A DNA stretch of 64,000 bases from Diorhabda sublineata. Its lineage: Eukaryota; Arthropoda; Insecta; Coleoptera; Chrysomelidae. The DNA lies in NCBI RefSeq assembly GCF_026230105.1, contig NC_079474.1, positions 42,112,294 to 42,176,293 on the forward strand. The letters run 5' to 3'. Below, piece after piece: positions 1 through 10,869 of the stretch; the stretch's first letter is position 1; the number at the start of each line of letters is the position of its first letter. A program made the translations under genes and the position numbers. Under the pieces are notes generated by a model that worked only from the letters and a program-made list of their open reading frames with translations, was not told the origin of the DNA and did no database searches.

Positions 1-1454
1 GAATTCGTGTACAGAGGCGTACAAATTACTGAGAAGACAGAATTATTATTTTTTTATAGCGCCATACAATTTTTCTTTACGTTAGTTTAACATAAAAATG
101 TTGAAAACTAGAAAAAGTAGTTGCATTCTTCTGTCCCTTTGACCAGTTTTTTCTTATTTCACATATTACAATTTCAAATTGTTGGCATTCATTTTACATA
201 ATTATTCACCTCTTCATTTCTTTTTTATTTATTCTAAAAAAAAATGATTGTTTATGAATGCATAAGTACGTGTTTTTAAGAACGTGGATATAATATTCTT
301 ATGTAATATTTCCAGAGATTCCAATAACAAATTTTATTTGAAATGCAAAATTTGAGTCATAATCTTGCTGAGAATAGTATAAACATTGAGATGACTATAG
401 AAAACAGAGAACTTATAAACAAACTAAGTAACAGATTTTGCTCTTGATTTATCTTGATCCCAATAGCTGTAATGTCGGATTGGCAAATAGTAATTTTTTT
501 GGAAAAATCGTAACTTTTCGTTTTTTTAACGTTTATCATGAAAACGACAAGGAATTTCAAAAAATTTTCAAATATTGGTTGTAGATCCTCCATTTATGCG
601 TGGAAAGGTGTTAATTGTGCGTTTTCTTGAATGGAAAAAAAGTAGAGCGTGTTTCCACGACGCTCTTGCTTCTTTTTACTTTCTTATTGAACCAATGTGA
701 AATGATGTATTGTTGCTTTTTAAATGACAAATTCCCAATACCTCCTCGAGGAAATGAAAGTTTTACACCGTTAAAAATGCATTTAAAGTTGAACGCAACG
801 ATTTTCGATATTATATTTACCATATTATAACCTTTCTAAAGAATAATAATTCTTGACAATCATCTTGTTGATTTACGATATCTTCAAAAATTAATCTTAA
901 CAATCACTTTCCAAATAAATTGCTATTGTGTATTTACGATTTGGATACGTATTGGAGTGCCGTTGAATATTGTTATCGTAAAATTTTATTTTTATTATGA
1001 TTTATCTAAGCTATTATTATAAAAGTAGTACATTATTTTGTATAGCAACCGTCTTATTATACGGCTATTTGGCTCCTGTTAAACAACTTACCGTAAATAA
1101 TGATCATTTATTTTGTGGCTTTTTGACCATGCAATAAATTAGATGTCGACTACTATTCAATACCAAAAATTGCAAGGCACTTCAAAGAAATTTACATTTC
1201 ATCTTCACTATCAACAAGCAAAAAATCTCAAATTTCGTTATTTTCGCTTACTGTAATTATTTATTCTACCACTGTAGAATACTTTTAGGAACTTTCATTG
1301 TCAATTTTTCTAATTAAATTTACAAGATCGACACCGGCGATATTGTTTTTTAACACTTCCGTTTTAAGGAGTTTCCACACCATCTCGCACACTAGTAGAC
1401 TATCAGCATTATGTTTGTATGAATCGTAAATGGTAATTTTCATCGTAATTTTCA
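1..1454. other. AT-rich stretch, nothing recognised
   Basis: Only short frames without family resemblance. The small overlapping frames on both strands near 360-830 have low-complexity AT-driven composition and no motif. No repeat boundary seen. Confidence 0.5.
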
Positions 1455-1901
1455 TCAAATCACCAATATTTGCAAATTTTTCATTTCATTCGTTTTTGTA
1501 TGTCGAATTTGGGATAACTTTATATTTTGTACTGTTGAGAGTACATTAGAAGTTTCCCTTGTATGTATTTTCAGAGCGAGTAAACACAAAATACTGGTGA
1601 ATATAGAAATATAGAAAAGTATTTTTTTCTTGGCGTTAGAAGATAAATTTTTTTTAATGTCCACTTTTATAAATTTGCGTTTTATGGTGTCTCTGAATTG
1701 AAATTTATCAGGTTTAAGTATGTCACTTGTTACAAAAATAGCTATACTTTCATTGGGGAACGATTCACGTGGGCGTTTGCTATAGACCAGGCACATTGGA
1801 TTCAATCCAAGCAGATCAAATACATCGTATTTTTTCACATTAAATCTCAGGTAAATATACAGTGATTTAAAGAACAAGAAATTGCCCGGACTAGGTAACA
1901 T
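1455..1901 (-). CDS. Unrecognised 148-residue open frame
   Basis: This is the longest uninterrupted frame in the window (148 codons from an ATG). The product is Lys/Ile/Phe-rich with one hydrophobic stretch (about residues 90-115, FYISIFTSILCLLALKI) that could be a membrane segment by composition. I recognise no domain. It lies just upstream of, and opposite to, a LINE reverse-transcriptase remnant, so it could be a decayed element ORF1 or simply chance in AT-rich DNA. No splice sites or promoter support it as a host gene. Low confidence that it is translated. Confidence 0.15.
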   Translation of the reverse strand: MLPSPGNFLFFKSLYIYLRFNVKKYDVFDLLGLNPMCLVYSKRPRESFPNESIAIFVTSDILKPDKFQFRDTIKRKFIKVDIKKNLSSNAKKKILFYISIFTSILCLLALKIHTRETSNVLSTVQNIKLSQIRHTKTNEMKNLQILVI

Positions 1902-1919
1902 GCACTAAAATTAACGCAA

Positions 1920-2380
1920 TTCTCTAGGAATTCGGAAGAGACTACCTTACCCCTATTCATAAGAAGGTAGCAAAGAAGATTGTAGAAATTATAGAGGTAT
2001 TGCACTAATGACACCGATAAGCAGATTATACTACAAAGTACTCAAAATCAGAATACAAGAGAAATTGAAAACTAAGCTGAAAAACAAGCTGGAACGGGCA
2101 GACTTTACCCTCTCATTTGTAAACACAGTAAACTCACCACACAAAACAAACTCGAAACAGGCAAAACAACAGTGGACTTTCTATTTCTGTAAAAATTGCA
2201 TCCTTAAATTAGTTCAACTATTGTTTGTAGATTTAAAAAAGCTTAACGAACCACTGGGCAAATTATGAGAAGCCTTGGAAACAATAACAGAGATATAACT
2301 TTGACGATCATAAGGGTCGTTAACAAAATTTGTAGAAACCCCCATTTAAAAATAACAATCGTTCGTACCAGAAAACTAAT
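1920..2380 (+). pseudogene. LINE reverse-transcriptase remnant
   Basis: Fragment of a non-LTR retrotransposon polymerase. A frame around 1985-2105 reads NYRGIALMTPISRLYYKVLK, the usual NYRGI(A/S)LL segment just upstream of the RT palm. Near 2225-2285 a second block, FVDLKKLNEPLGKL followed by EALETI, corresponds to the FVDLKKAFDRVPR..LWEAL segment of RT domain A, with the conserved AFDRV core replaced. Between the blocks the sequence is frameshifted and shortened, and there is no downstream YADD box. It ends close to an adjacent MITE. The family is probably one of the endonuclease/RT LINE groups common in beetles and moths; the clade cannot be set from this fragment. Clearly non-functional. 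Confidence 0.7.
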
Positions 2381-2682
2381 GGTACGTACACACGATACAG
2401 ACTTCCATAAAATTCTATAGAATTTTGTCTGTGCTAACTAGACAGTACAGACAATTGTCGGTGCGATCCAAAAGTCGAAGTATGCATGTAAGTCTGCGTA
2501 TTTATCGTAGCTAAGAATTTTAAATTTTTAGAAGACTGTAACTTGGGAAAAATGAAAGTCTGAAATAATGAAAAGTCTGTACAGACATTCTACCCAAATG
2601 TTTGTGTAAAATTTTTTACTCCGACTTCATAGTCTGTACAGATATCTGTACGAACAAAATTCTGTATCGTGTGGATCCACCA
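2380..2682. mobile_element. PIF/Harbinger-type MITE with TAA target duplication
   Basis: A ~303 bp non-coding element with terminal inverted repeats. The left end starts TGGTACGTACACACGATACA and the right end, read on the other strand, starts TGGTGGATCCACACGATACA; the inner CACACGATACAGA is identical. The directly flanking trinucleotide TAA occurs on both sides (2377-2379 and 2683-2685), as expected for a PIF/Harbinger (Tourist-like) target duplication. The interior has no coding frame but repeats the motif GTCTGTACAGA/TCTGTACAGA several times, giving extra internal complementarity. It sits directly 3' of a LINE remnant. Family assignment rests on the 3-bp TAA duplication and size, not on a transposase. 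Confidence 0.7.
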
Positions 2683-2792
2683 TAACAGCATTGAATAATA
2701 ACTAATGCAAGAAAAGATCGCAATCTAACGTGTTATGTTCGTCGGAATCGAATCATAATAATTTTAGCTGCACGAATTCATTTTAGAAGAAA

Positions 2793-2978
2793 GTGTTATT
2801 CATTGCTAGTATCAAAATACGGCGCAAAACTGCTGGAATAAATTTGCGATCAAGGAGATTATTAAGAGTACCCAAACATATAGCCGCTCGTCTTCGGTGG
2901 GCACATGAACGCAGAGACTGGCTTCGGATTAAGCCGGGGCAACCTTTTGCCAGAAAAGTTGCTCAATACCAAAGATGA
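2793..2978 (+). pseudogene. Tc1-like transposase fragment
   Basis: A 61-residue frame matches the DNA-binding/linker part of Tc1 transposases. AGINLRSRRLLRVP followed by KHIAARLRWAHERRDW resembles the typical 'GI.SR.P.R.P.LT..HR..RL.WA..H..W' pattern. The second and third catalytic blocks (DN..H, PDL.PIE) are absent, and the frame terminates shortly after the Trp. No inverted repeats were found around it, so only a scrap of the element remains. Confidence 0.6.
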
Positions 2979-2985
2979 ACATTGA

Positions 2986-3830
2986 TTGACAAGTTTTTTT
3001 AAAATTATATCCATACATTATCATGTGGAATTCTAATTATAGTAATCTTAATATCAGTATTTTAACTTCAAAGTAGAGGTACCAACAAATAGATAATGCC
3101 ACTACACTCGAAAAACTTTACTATTATTTTACAATAAAGAAGGACGTAATTTCTTTTTGTTCGTTTGTTACATTTAGTTTACTTGTTTAAGATCTTGGAT
3201 CAAATTATATACTCTGATATTTCTTTCTTGTCTGGCCTATGCTATTGAGGCGTTGTGTTATGTAGTTGAACAACGTGCCATGTTGTATGCTGTTTTGTAG
3301 ATCTCTGTCATTTACATATTATTTATGTTAATGCTGTTTACAAACCAACTTCAATAGCAATAATTACACCTCCGCATTTTCATTATGTTGGAACTTTCAG
3401 GGTAACGCTTGTTTATTGAAGAAGCTTTATTATCTACTTTTACAGTTTATGTTGATTAATTATTGCTGACTGAACTAGATATAACAAAAATGCACAGGTG
3501 AATTAAACGTAGTATCATTATTTACAGAATTTACTTTACGGTACATATTTATTTGAAGTTTTTGTTTTATTTCGCAATTCCAATTGCGTCATAACTTTCA
3601 GTTATTTACGAGACTATTCAGCGTTTAGGGCGACTTGCATATAAAGTGATTCTTTACTGCACGAACTGGTATTTAAAGCCAGTAGTGCAACGAGAATCCT
3701 TTTTTATCTCCGATTGTGCAGCAATTTTCATTCAACGAATAAAAATATTTTGTCTTGACGTAAAGTTCATATAACAACCGCATAGAATCATGAACAAATT
3801 TGTTAGAGTAAGGGCGGATAAATGTTCTGG
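2986..3830. other. No recognised feature
   Basis: AT-rich sequence without coding frames or repeats that I can identify. Confidence 0.4.
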
Positions 3831-3835
3831 ATTGG

Positions 3836-4225
3836 GTGGAAAGTAATAGTCTCCAGAAGCTCTACCACTTCCTCAAAGGGATGAGACCAAAAACTCGATG
3901 GCTACTGTCCGTCTGCTCTAGAACTCTCATTCTATTAACTACTGATGGCCATAATGATGAAGGGTGCCAAGGACCCAAATCTGTCGTTTCAGATGACCTG
4001 GTTCAACGAGTTGATAGAATGGTTAAAGAAAACCGCAAATTCATCATTACTGCTTTCATCTTTTTCCTGAACTGAAGACGTGGCTTTCAAACCAATGAGG
4101 TCCTTCAAACCAAAGTCAAAGGCTATTTGAATTTATTGGTGGCAACTTTCTTTGAAGATGGTGTTGAAAAGCTTGTCCACAGATATGACCAAATGTCTCA
4201 ATCTCTTCGGTGATTATGTCGAAAA
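3836..4225 (+). pseudogene. Mariner-like transposase, internally deleted
   Basis: Two separated pieces of one mariner-type transposase. Around 3935-4075 the frame reads KSVVSDDLVQRVDRMVKENR, the 'P.SVV.DDLV..VDE.VRENRR' linker after the first helix-turn-helix. Around 4075-4215 frames give FQTNEVLQTKVKGYLN, then ATFFEDGVEKLVHRYDQ, then (after a frame change) a GDYVEK-like end, matching the usual C-terminus '..W L...A..FY.EGI.KLV.RYDKCL...GDYVEK'. The catalytic D,D,D region that should lie between them is missing, so this is a deletion derivative. No inverted repeats were identified. The subfamily differs from the other mariners in this window. Confidence 0.6.
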
Positions 4226-4229
4226 ATAA

Positions 4230-4932
4230 CCGTAAGTGTACCAATCTTTTGGTACTAAAATTATTGTTTTATATGAACTTGTTTTTTATTTATAGCCTAT
4301 CGGTGGTTGAAAAAAAAACGGCATTCTTACAACGAGAAAATTTGCACAGTTGTTATTCGCTATTACTATTTCTGGAAATAATCCTCCTAGAAATTTTTTT
4401 TCCCCGACAAATATTACAAAAATGTGTTAATCCGCAAAATCAACATTACAATACAAAATATAGTTTTCGTTTAATGCAAATAGATACTTTTGTGAGTATA
4501 TAAGTCTTTTTAGTTACCAAACGTGGATTTTCATAGGCGAATTATATATAATCGTTTCATGTCATATTTTATGTCATTATGTTTAAATACAACTACTGCA
4601 GTCACACAGTTTTGGTTTGAAACTTAGGTATGAATTAATAGCATAATATGCAATGAACGAAAAATAGACATTACTAGCGATTAGAATACATGTTTCCCAG
4701 GTGAAAGTTCGTCCATAAAATTATACAATTTAATTTGACAAGAAATACTTTATTACACCACAATCAATTACAACACAATCAACAATTACGTAACTATCAC
4801 TTTTTTCCACTTGATTGCCTTCTATCGTTTGCCAAGTATCTTCAATATTCAACTCACTAACCTTACCGTGGGCTGCTTTATATGTTTTGAGATGTTTTTA
4901 GAATATAGAAACTTCTGAGTCTAGTTACAAAC
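4230..4932. other. No recognised feature
   Basis: AT-rich. A 97-codon frame at 4210-4503 is Leu/Phe-rich without a family match and is probably chance. Confidence 0.4.
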
Positions 4933-5042
4933 AGCTTCTTCTTCCAGAAACATTGAAAATAATAGTTCAATGGTTACTCAATAGATGAGCTTCTTCTTCC
5001 AGAAACATTGAAAATAATAGTTCAATGGTTACTCAATAGATG
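4933..5042. repeat. Perfect 55-bp tandem duplication
   Basis: Two directly adjacent identical 55-bp units (4933-4987 and 4988-5042), each beginning AGCTTCTTCTTCC and ending CTCAATAGATG. Perfect identity indicates a recent duplication, or a collapsed/expanded assembly artefact. It lies in unannotated AT-rich DNA. Confidence 0.9.
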
Positions 5043-5402
5043 AACTATCAAACCACATAGTTATTAAAAATTATAGGTGGGTTTTCTTTACCCGTTATAT
5101 TATAAGTAGTAGTTCCTGTGGGAGTTGTACTTGTACATGTATGATACAGTTATTCTTGTTAATTATTTCACAATTTTTTCCTCGTTTTAACTTGTTATTT
5201 ATGTTATCATCGATGTAACATGCAGCAACTGCGGTTGGTTTTTCCACTGCTTTGATGTGATCAACCCCGCTTAAATAAATTGTTGCAGATGTCCAAAGAA
5301 ATTATTATTACCCGTTTAAAGTTCAGTCTTAGAAACATTTTCTTTTTTTGCCTATAGTAATCGACTTACTCATGTCGTTGTAAATATTTTCGGAATTCAA
5401 TT
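5043..5402. other. No recognised feature
   Basis: No element or gene recognised. Confidence 0.4.
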
Positions 5403-5645
5403 GCCATTCAAGAAGTCGACCAAGCCCTAAAGACTTTAGAAAATAGAAAATCTCCCGTACAGGATTCACTCGATAAGGAGAAGAAAGGAGATAAACAAGA
5501 ACCGGTTAATTACAGGAGAATACATCTGCTGGATGGAACAATGAAACTTGTTACAGAAATTCAAATCGGAAAGATCCTGTGTAGATGTAGTAGAAGTAGA
5601 GGTCAACCACGAAAGAGATGGAGTGACAACTTAGAGCTCGGATGA
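5403..5645 (+). pseudogene. LINE polymerase deletion chimera (RT start fused to C-terminal tail)
   Basis: A continuous 80-codon frame joins three distant parts of one LINE polymerase. AIQEVDQALKTLENRKSPVQ is the 'EV..AL..LKNGKSPG.D' lead-in to RT. KKGDKQEPVNYRRIHLLDGT is the 'KKGDK..P.NYRGI.LL' block. RGQPRKRWSDNLELG is the very C-terminal 'GRPRKRW.DNL' block. The RT palm, YADD box and thumb are deleted, yet the frame stays open across the joins. The tail resembles the LINE end at 52.9 kb, including GATATCGG shortly downstream, suggesting the same family. It cannot reverse-transcribe. Confidence 0.65.
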
Positions 5646-5649
5646 GGAA

Positions 5650-6420
5650 AGATATCGGAAAGATAGATGATGTGAAATTTATTATTTAATAATTTCGTAA
5701 AATTGTCAGTTAGATTATTGTCAGATAGATTATGTAATAGTTGTAGATAAAGTTACATTAAATTACTGGAACAAATGGAACAAAGTTTTGTTTTTAGTGC
5801 TAATTAACTTACCTTTCATCCAAAACTCATATCATCTTCTTATACATACATGAAGAAGAAAATTCCTTGCGGAATTATTTCAAATATATCAAACACGCCA
5901 TAAACCAATCTATACAATTAGCGCACCTGGTGAATTTCGCCTTTGGTAGAGAGATTCATCAACGATTCGTTGATTAACAATTTCTTCCTACCACAGTCTT
6001 TTCGGCGTCATCGTCGTTGAGCAGAATCATTTACTTAGAAGTCACTCCCTGGAGCTTAGTAACGTGGCTTGTGGTAGTCCGAGACGGTACCACAGAAGTT
6101 TTAATTTGCATAAGCGTACATTTGTATTTATAAAGGCGCATAATTGTATAGATAGTTATTAATTTTCTCAGAACCGATCGGTATGTAAGCAAAACATTTT
6201 ATTTTTTTTTTGATCGTTTCGTTCATTCTTTTTTTCCCTCGAAATGTTTTCTGTAATCAGATTAATCAGAGAACCAAAATTAACTGTCACGGTAGACTAC
6301 TAAAAGCTAAATCTGCCAGGAGTATTAGTAAAGCTCAGTGGTTTCATACTGATTAACGGTACAAATCAAATAAAATATTACTTCTATTCACCTCTGAAAT
6401 AATTTCGAATTTCAATATTT
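5650..6420. other. No recognised feature
   Basis: Sequence after the LINE tail. It may include LINE 3' flank at 5650-5720. No gene recognised. Confidence 0.35.
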
Positions 6421-6665
6421 CGGAAATGTATTTTGCCGTTCTTCAAAGGAGAAAACAACTACTTTCCTGGCTAATGCCTCGACGATATTGAATTACAACT
6501 CCTCTGAAGAGCGTCATGTCAATCGACCTTTTTATCGATATTAACATCCCCAATGGCTCGCAATTGCAAGGAGAGGTTGTAACTAGTTTCGACGTTATTA
6601 CGTCTAATCAGAGCGGTATAACAAACTCTCGTTAGGACTTGAGAGCGTCGCTATTTGGTTCATGT
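6420..6665 (-). other. Possible Penelope-type terminal region with hammerhead-like motif
   Basis: On the minus strand, 6630-6571 reads in order: GAGAGTTTGT; a 9-nt gap; CTGATTA; a perfect hairpin GACGT-AATA-ACGTC; GAAA; the self-complementary ACTAGT (sharing the last A of GAAA); T; then ACAACCTCTC. This is the order of a type I hammerhead ribozyme (CUGANGA, stem II, GAAA, stem III, NUH, stem I). The core differs at one place: CTGATTA has T where the catalytic G8 should be. ACTAGT as stem III is palindromic, as in the dimer-type hammerheads described in Penelope-like retroelements. The outer arms pair at 9 of 10 positions. No reverse transcriptase is visible next to it, so attribution to a Penelope-like element is inference. 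Confidence 0.35.
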
Positions 6666-6669
6666 GGTT

Positions 6670-7237
6670 AAACCCCTATATATATTTTTTGTGCTGACAC
6701 TATTTATAAACTCATAAGAATCTTAATCCTCATTACATCTATCGTATTCATTTATGTAGGAGAATAATACAAGAGATGTAATAAAAAATATGTATAGCAG
6801 AAGTTACGCTGCAACTATTTCAACTAATATCCTCGAGAGTTGAATCAATAAGTTTGAGCACGTTCGTGAAATATGAATATTAACAATGTTTTAACAATAA
6901 GTTTTGTTCGAAAATGAATTGTGACAATGCATTAATTCATTACTTGAAAATTGCAGTGAGTTATAGTGTCACTTATGGCGTAAAGAGATCTTCTTCTATT
7001 TTTATTGTGTACGATTCATCTGTTAACTGCATGAATATAAACAACGCATTATTAATAATTTTTTTCCTCCCTATATTGCAAATAACACATTTTTGCACTG
7101 TTTCCAATGACGTAAGAAACAATTACTAAAAATGTATCAATTGCCCTTGACGACGGATTCTAAGAAGAATCTCTAAGAAGACAATAAACTCAGAATTGGT
7201 ATTTATTGTATTGGTATTTATTTATATTGATCTTTTG
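6670..7237. other. No recognised feature
   Basis: AT-rich, with a 71-codon frame (6914-7129) lacking any recognisable motif. Confidence 0.4.
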
Positions 7238-7410
7238 AAGTGGTTCTTCGCGGACATGACGAATTAGATGTAACTGTAAGTGAGTCCCGGAGCTTAGTTT
7301 AGACAACAATCTTTCAACAAGGAGTTACTAGAAGTATTGAATCTCTAAGTTGTTCAGCACATTTTTGAGAATTGAAGTATTACGAATTTTCTTTAAAGAC
7401 AAAAGTTTAA
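7238..7410 (+). pseudogene. hAT / ZMYM1-like transposase scrap
   Basis: The frame starting near 7238 reads EVVLRGHDELD, matching the LRGHDE signature near the start of the TTF/ZMYM1-like hAT transposase body. After a stop and frame change, FNKELLEVLNL and VVQHIFEN fit the 'NKGNFLELLE.L..YDPVL..H.E' region that follows. The rest of the ~600-residue protein, including the dimerisation domain, is not seen here. Short and broken; the assignment relies mainly on the LRGHDE and ELLEVL blocks in the right order and spacing. Confidence 0.5.
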
Positions 7411-8301
7411 ACTATAGTAAAGACTTCAATAAAGACGTAAAGTGGTGCTTGGTGCAAAGATCCCTATAAAATCAATTACAATATTCAAATCCATAGATAC
7501 TGAAGTTCTAGAATTTAAATCATGAAACAAGCAATGTAAGAGTCTACTAAGTGTCAATATAAAGCCCGTGTTTTTCAAAGGAAAAAGATAATTAACTTTA
7601 TCTTTGTTAGTCACCTTTCAAAATAAAACTGAGTATTTTCAGATTCTCTATAGTTCGAATCTCTTCTTAATTAATCAAATCAAATGAATGAAAATTTAAA
7701 TTAGTCAACGAGAGAAAAAATTTTTGACAAAACAGCAGATCGACTTCGAAATGGAAATGTTGGAAAATAATATGAATAACTCATCATTGAATATATGTAA
7801 CGCCTCTGAGTCGTTACCTTTCTTTTTTACTTATAACTCGAAAGCGATTTAAAACAGTTTGCCAACGGATTGATGTAAGACTTTATAAGCATTTATATTT
7901 ATATTATATAAAATTTGATATATGTATACTCAAACAAAAATCTAAGAATAAGAAATAAAATGTATATTTGAAAATAAAATATCAAATGCACACATTATAA
8001 AAGCAAATACTGTATGATTATTTTCTGTTTGTATTGAAATAGAATAATAAATTCGAAATTGGAATTTTAAATTGAATTCCAAATTGATACTCAAATAATT
8101 ATGCAAATTTCTTATTCTATACTTCTTCTTAATGAGAGAATAGTTATTCTGATTGGAGATTCCGAATATTAATAAAACCATCATCAATAAACTAGGAATA
8201 GAGAAAATAAAATATTACCACAAGATGCAGCGAGTAAGTGGAGTTCTATTGGAAGAGAAAAAAGACCATTTCTCTATCTCCCCCTAGTCGTTTCTAATTG
8301 T
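7411..8301. other. No recognised feature
   Basis: AT-rich sequence up to the mariner end at 8302. No gene recognised. Confidence 0.4.
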
Positions 8302-9452
8302 TACGAGGATGTATTGATATCTACATAGTCTAGACCAGTTCCATGAATAAACAAAATATTGCGTTACCATAGCAACGAACAATAACTTATTAGAAGTGTC
8401 AGTGTAAAGTTTGACGTCAAAAAAGTAAACCAGAGTTACGCAATAAATCAAAAGAAAAAAGATGGAGTATCGAGTCATCATCAAGTACCTGTATTTAAAA
8501 GGGTTAAGAGGTAAGCAGATTTACGAAGATATGCTCAATACCCTTGGTGATCAATGTTCTTCGTATGCGACCGTGAAAAATTGGGCTGCAAGTTTCAAGA
8601 GAGGTAAATTTTCCATTGAAGATGATGACAAATCGGGAAGGCCAGTTTCTGCGTTATTATTATATTATTATATCGATGCAGTTCATGACATTTTATCAGA
8701 TCGTCGAATTGGGCGAAAACGGATATCTGAAGCACTGAATATTTGATAATGAGAAAAGTTGCTGCGAAATGGATCCCCAAATGTTTGAATGTTGACCAGA
8801 AGCGTGCAAGGGTAGAAGCATCGCGTTCGATCTGTGCTCGATTTGAAAACGATGTAGACTTCTTAAACCGAATTGTTACTATGGATGAGACTTGGGTACA
8901 TTTCTCCGATCCAGAAACATAGCAACAATCGATGGAATAGCGACTCTTTGGTTCTCCAAGACCTGAGAAGTTTCGTGTTCAATAATCTGCTGGAAAAGTT
9001 CATGCTTCAGTTTTTTGGGATTGCCGTGGAGTAATCATGATTGATTTTTTGGATAAGGGTAGAATAAAAACTGGAGATTACTATTCGACATTACTGACCA
9101 TTCTACGGGAAAAAATTAAAGAAAAACGACGCGGAAAGCTATCCAAAGATGTTTTGTTTTTGCAGGACAACGTCCCTGCACACAAATCTTATGTTGCCAT
9201 GGAAAAAATTCGTGATTTAGGTTTTGAATTGCTAAAACACCCCCCTTATTCACCAGATTTGCCTCCGTCCGACTATCATCTTTGTCCTCAACTGAAATAA
9301 GTTTAAAAGGTCGTAAATTTTTTTCCAACGAGGAGGTAACGAGCACAAGCTGTGAAGATCTGGTTTGCAGAGCAAGAAGAAACATTTTTTTTAAAGGTCC
9401 AGAGACGTTGTAGGTGCGCTGATATTAATGTATTTTTCAATATATCCTCGTA
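8302..9452 (+). mobile_element. Mariner element, family A copy 1, with both terminal repeats and broken transposase
   Basis: Ends are TACGAGGATGTATTGATATC on the left and the inverse TACGAGGATATATTGAAAAA on the right. TA follows the right end; the left flank reads GT, a mutated duplication. The transposase starts at the ATG at 8462: the N-terminal helix-turn-helix region (about residues 1-60, ending KFSIEDDDKSGRPVS) is intact. About 40 bp are then lost near 8736 (relative to copy 3), causing a frameshift. Later blocks are TMDETWVHF (near 8880), LQDNVPAHKS (near 9160) and PPYSPDLPPSDYHL (near 9240). The second and third aspartates are separated by 34 residues, the mariner D,D34D signature. Further frameshifts and a stop in the linker make it inactive. 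Related copies lie at 28.5 and 60 kb. Confidence 0.9.
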
Positions 9453-9454
9453 TA

Positions 9455-10390
9455 TTATGCATAGAGTTAATTCTAAGATCCAACCAAAATTGAGAAGAGA
9501 GAAATACAGAGTGGTATATCGACGTTCTTTCCCTGTCTATCAACCGTTAGAGCTCACTTAAACAAATTCCTATATCTTGCTATCTCTATCTTTAATATTA
9601 TTTCTGTGATATTTCACGATTTGTACTTGGTTTAAGGAAGATTCACAATTGTTAATTGTTTTATAGTTATAATAATAATGGTTCAGCATTTTTGATGGGG
9701 TTTCGCATCAATAATGTACTTGTAAGGGTTGAATCAGTCCCCATAATTCATATTTCATATATTTTCCTGCCAGTTTCTAAGTCTTACTCTGCTTAGGTCA
9801 TGTTCCACCTCTATTAGTAATTTTTTGTAGGCCTGCGCGTCTTTTTCTGCCACCGGAACCTCATTGCATCATAATCTATGCTATATATTTTCTTTCTTCT
9901 CTCCATATATGCCCGAAGCACTTAACTCATTAAGCTTTGATTTTTTTACATCTTCTTCGTTGAGTTCGTCAGTTATATTTTAGTTCGTTCTTAACCTACA
10001 TTCCCTTTCACTAATTTTGACTAGTTCTGATAATCGTTTCTTTCATTCTTCTCAATTTTTCTTCATAATTTCTTGTTAGAGTGATTTTTCTATTTTATAG
10101 GAGATTCTTTTACTGTGTCACCCAAGTCTATTGACGTGAAATCAGATCGCTTCGGCCATAACCAAAATATCGCTTGTGGGATTTGGAAATATTTTCGAAA
10201 CTTAACACTCGGTATGTGGATTGTTTTGACTTTACAGCCACTGTGCACCTATATATACGTAGAAGATGATATTTTGAACAAGATTCTACATCTTATTGTT
10301 CTGTTTTGAAAATAAATAGATTCCCCGAAAGAAGGTTACGTTTTTGGGGTTTTTTATGTGCCACTATCAGAAGACCGATCACAAGTTTGG
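9455..10390. other. No securely recognised feature
   Basis: Minus-strand frames at 9780-10100 are Lys/Glu-rich (for example AEKDAQAYKKLLIEVE) and vaguely resemble the EN-RT linker of LINEs, but this is too weak to call. Confidence 0.3.
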
Positions 10391-10860
10391 TCTAATCATC
10401 GTTTTATATATATTGATCTTCGTTTGTATTGTCAGTATTTTTACTTTCCAATAGTTTCCTGTTAACATTGAAAGCTCTATTTTTAATAATTATTTTTTTC
10501 CAATCTCAGTAACCCTTCTTCTCTATTATTGCTCATAATGTCGAGGTACTTAAACTTTTCTACTTCCATAAATTCATATTCGCCAACTTTAACCTTTTCC
10601 CCAAGATATTGCTTTCCAAATCTCATTATTTTTGTTTTGTTTCCATTGATTTCTTAACGAATCCGCTTTTCTCTGTAACTTTCTCGTTTAACGTTGTCTT
10701 CATTTTAGATTTTCTTTTGGTTACGGGGATTTATCATCAGCGTAAGCGATTATTTTTCTACCACTCTACCTTAAATTATCTTGATGAATTTTCCTCATTT
10801 TGTATTCTAATGTTAAGTTGAATAGTGTTTCCCATAGCGATTATGTTCCAATCATCCATT
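10390..10860 (-). pseudogene. LINE reverse-transcriptase fragment with YADD box
   Basis: On the minus strand frames give LFNLTLEYKMRKIHQDN (about 10830-10780), then KIIAYADDKSP (about 10770-10740), then NKTKIMRFGKQYLGEKVKVG and EYEFMEVEKFKYL (about 10640-10530). These are RT domains B', C (the catalytic YADD with both aspartates) and the 'K.K.M......V......F.YLG' segment, in the correct order. Frames shift between them and there is an in-frame stop near the fifth block. The endonuclease domain and the upstream RT part are missing, so it is a 5'-truncated, decayed copy. Confidence 0.7.
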
Positions 10861-10869
10861 TTGAAAATC

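Noticed and set aside
9780..10100. Lys/Glu-rich minus-strand frames resembling a LINE endonuclease-RT linker
   Set aside because: They lie 3' of, not 5' of, the neighbouring RT fragment on the same strand, and contain no conserved motif.
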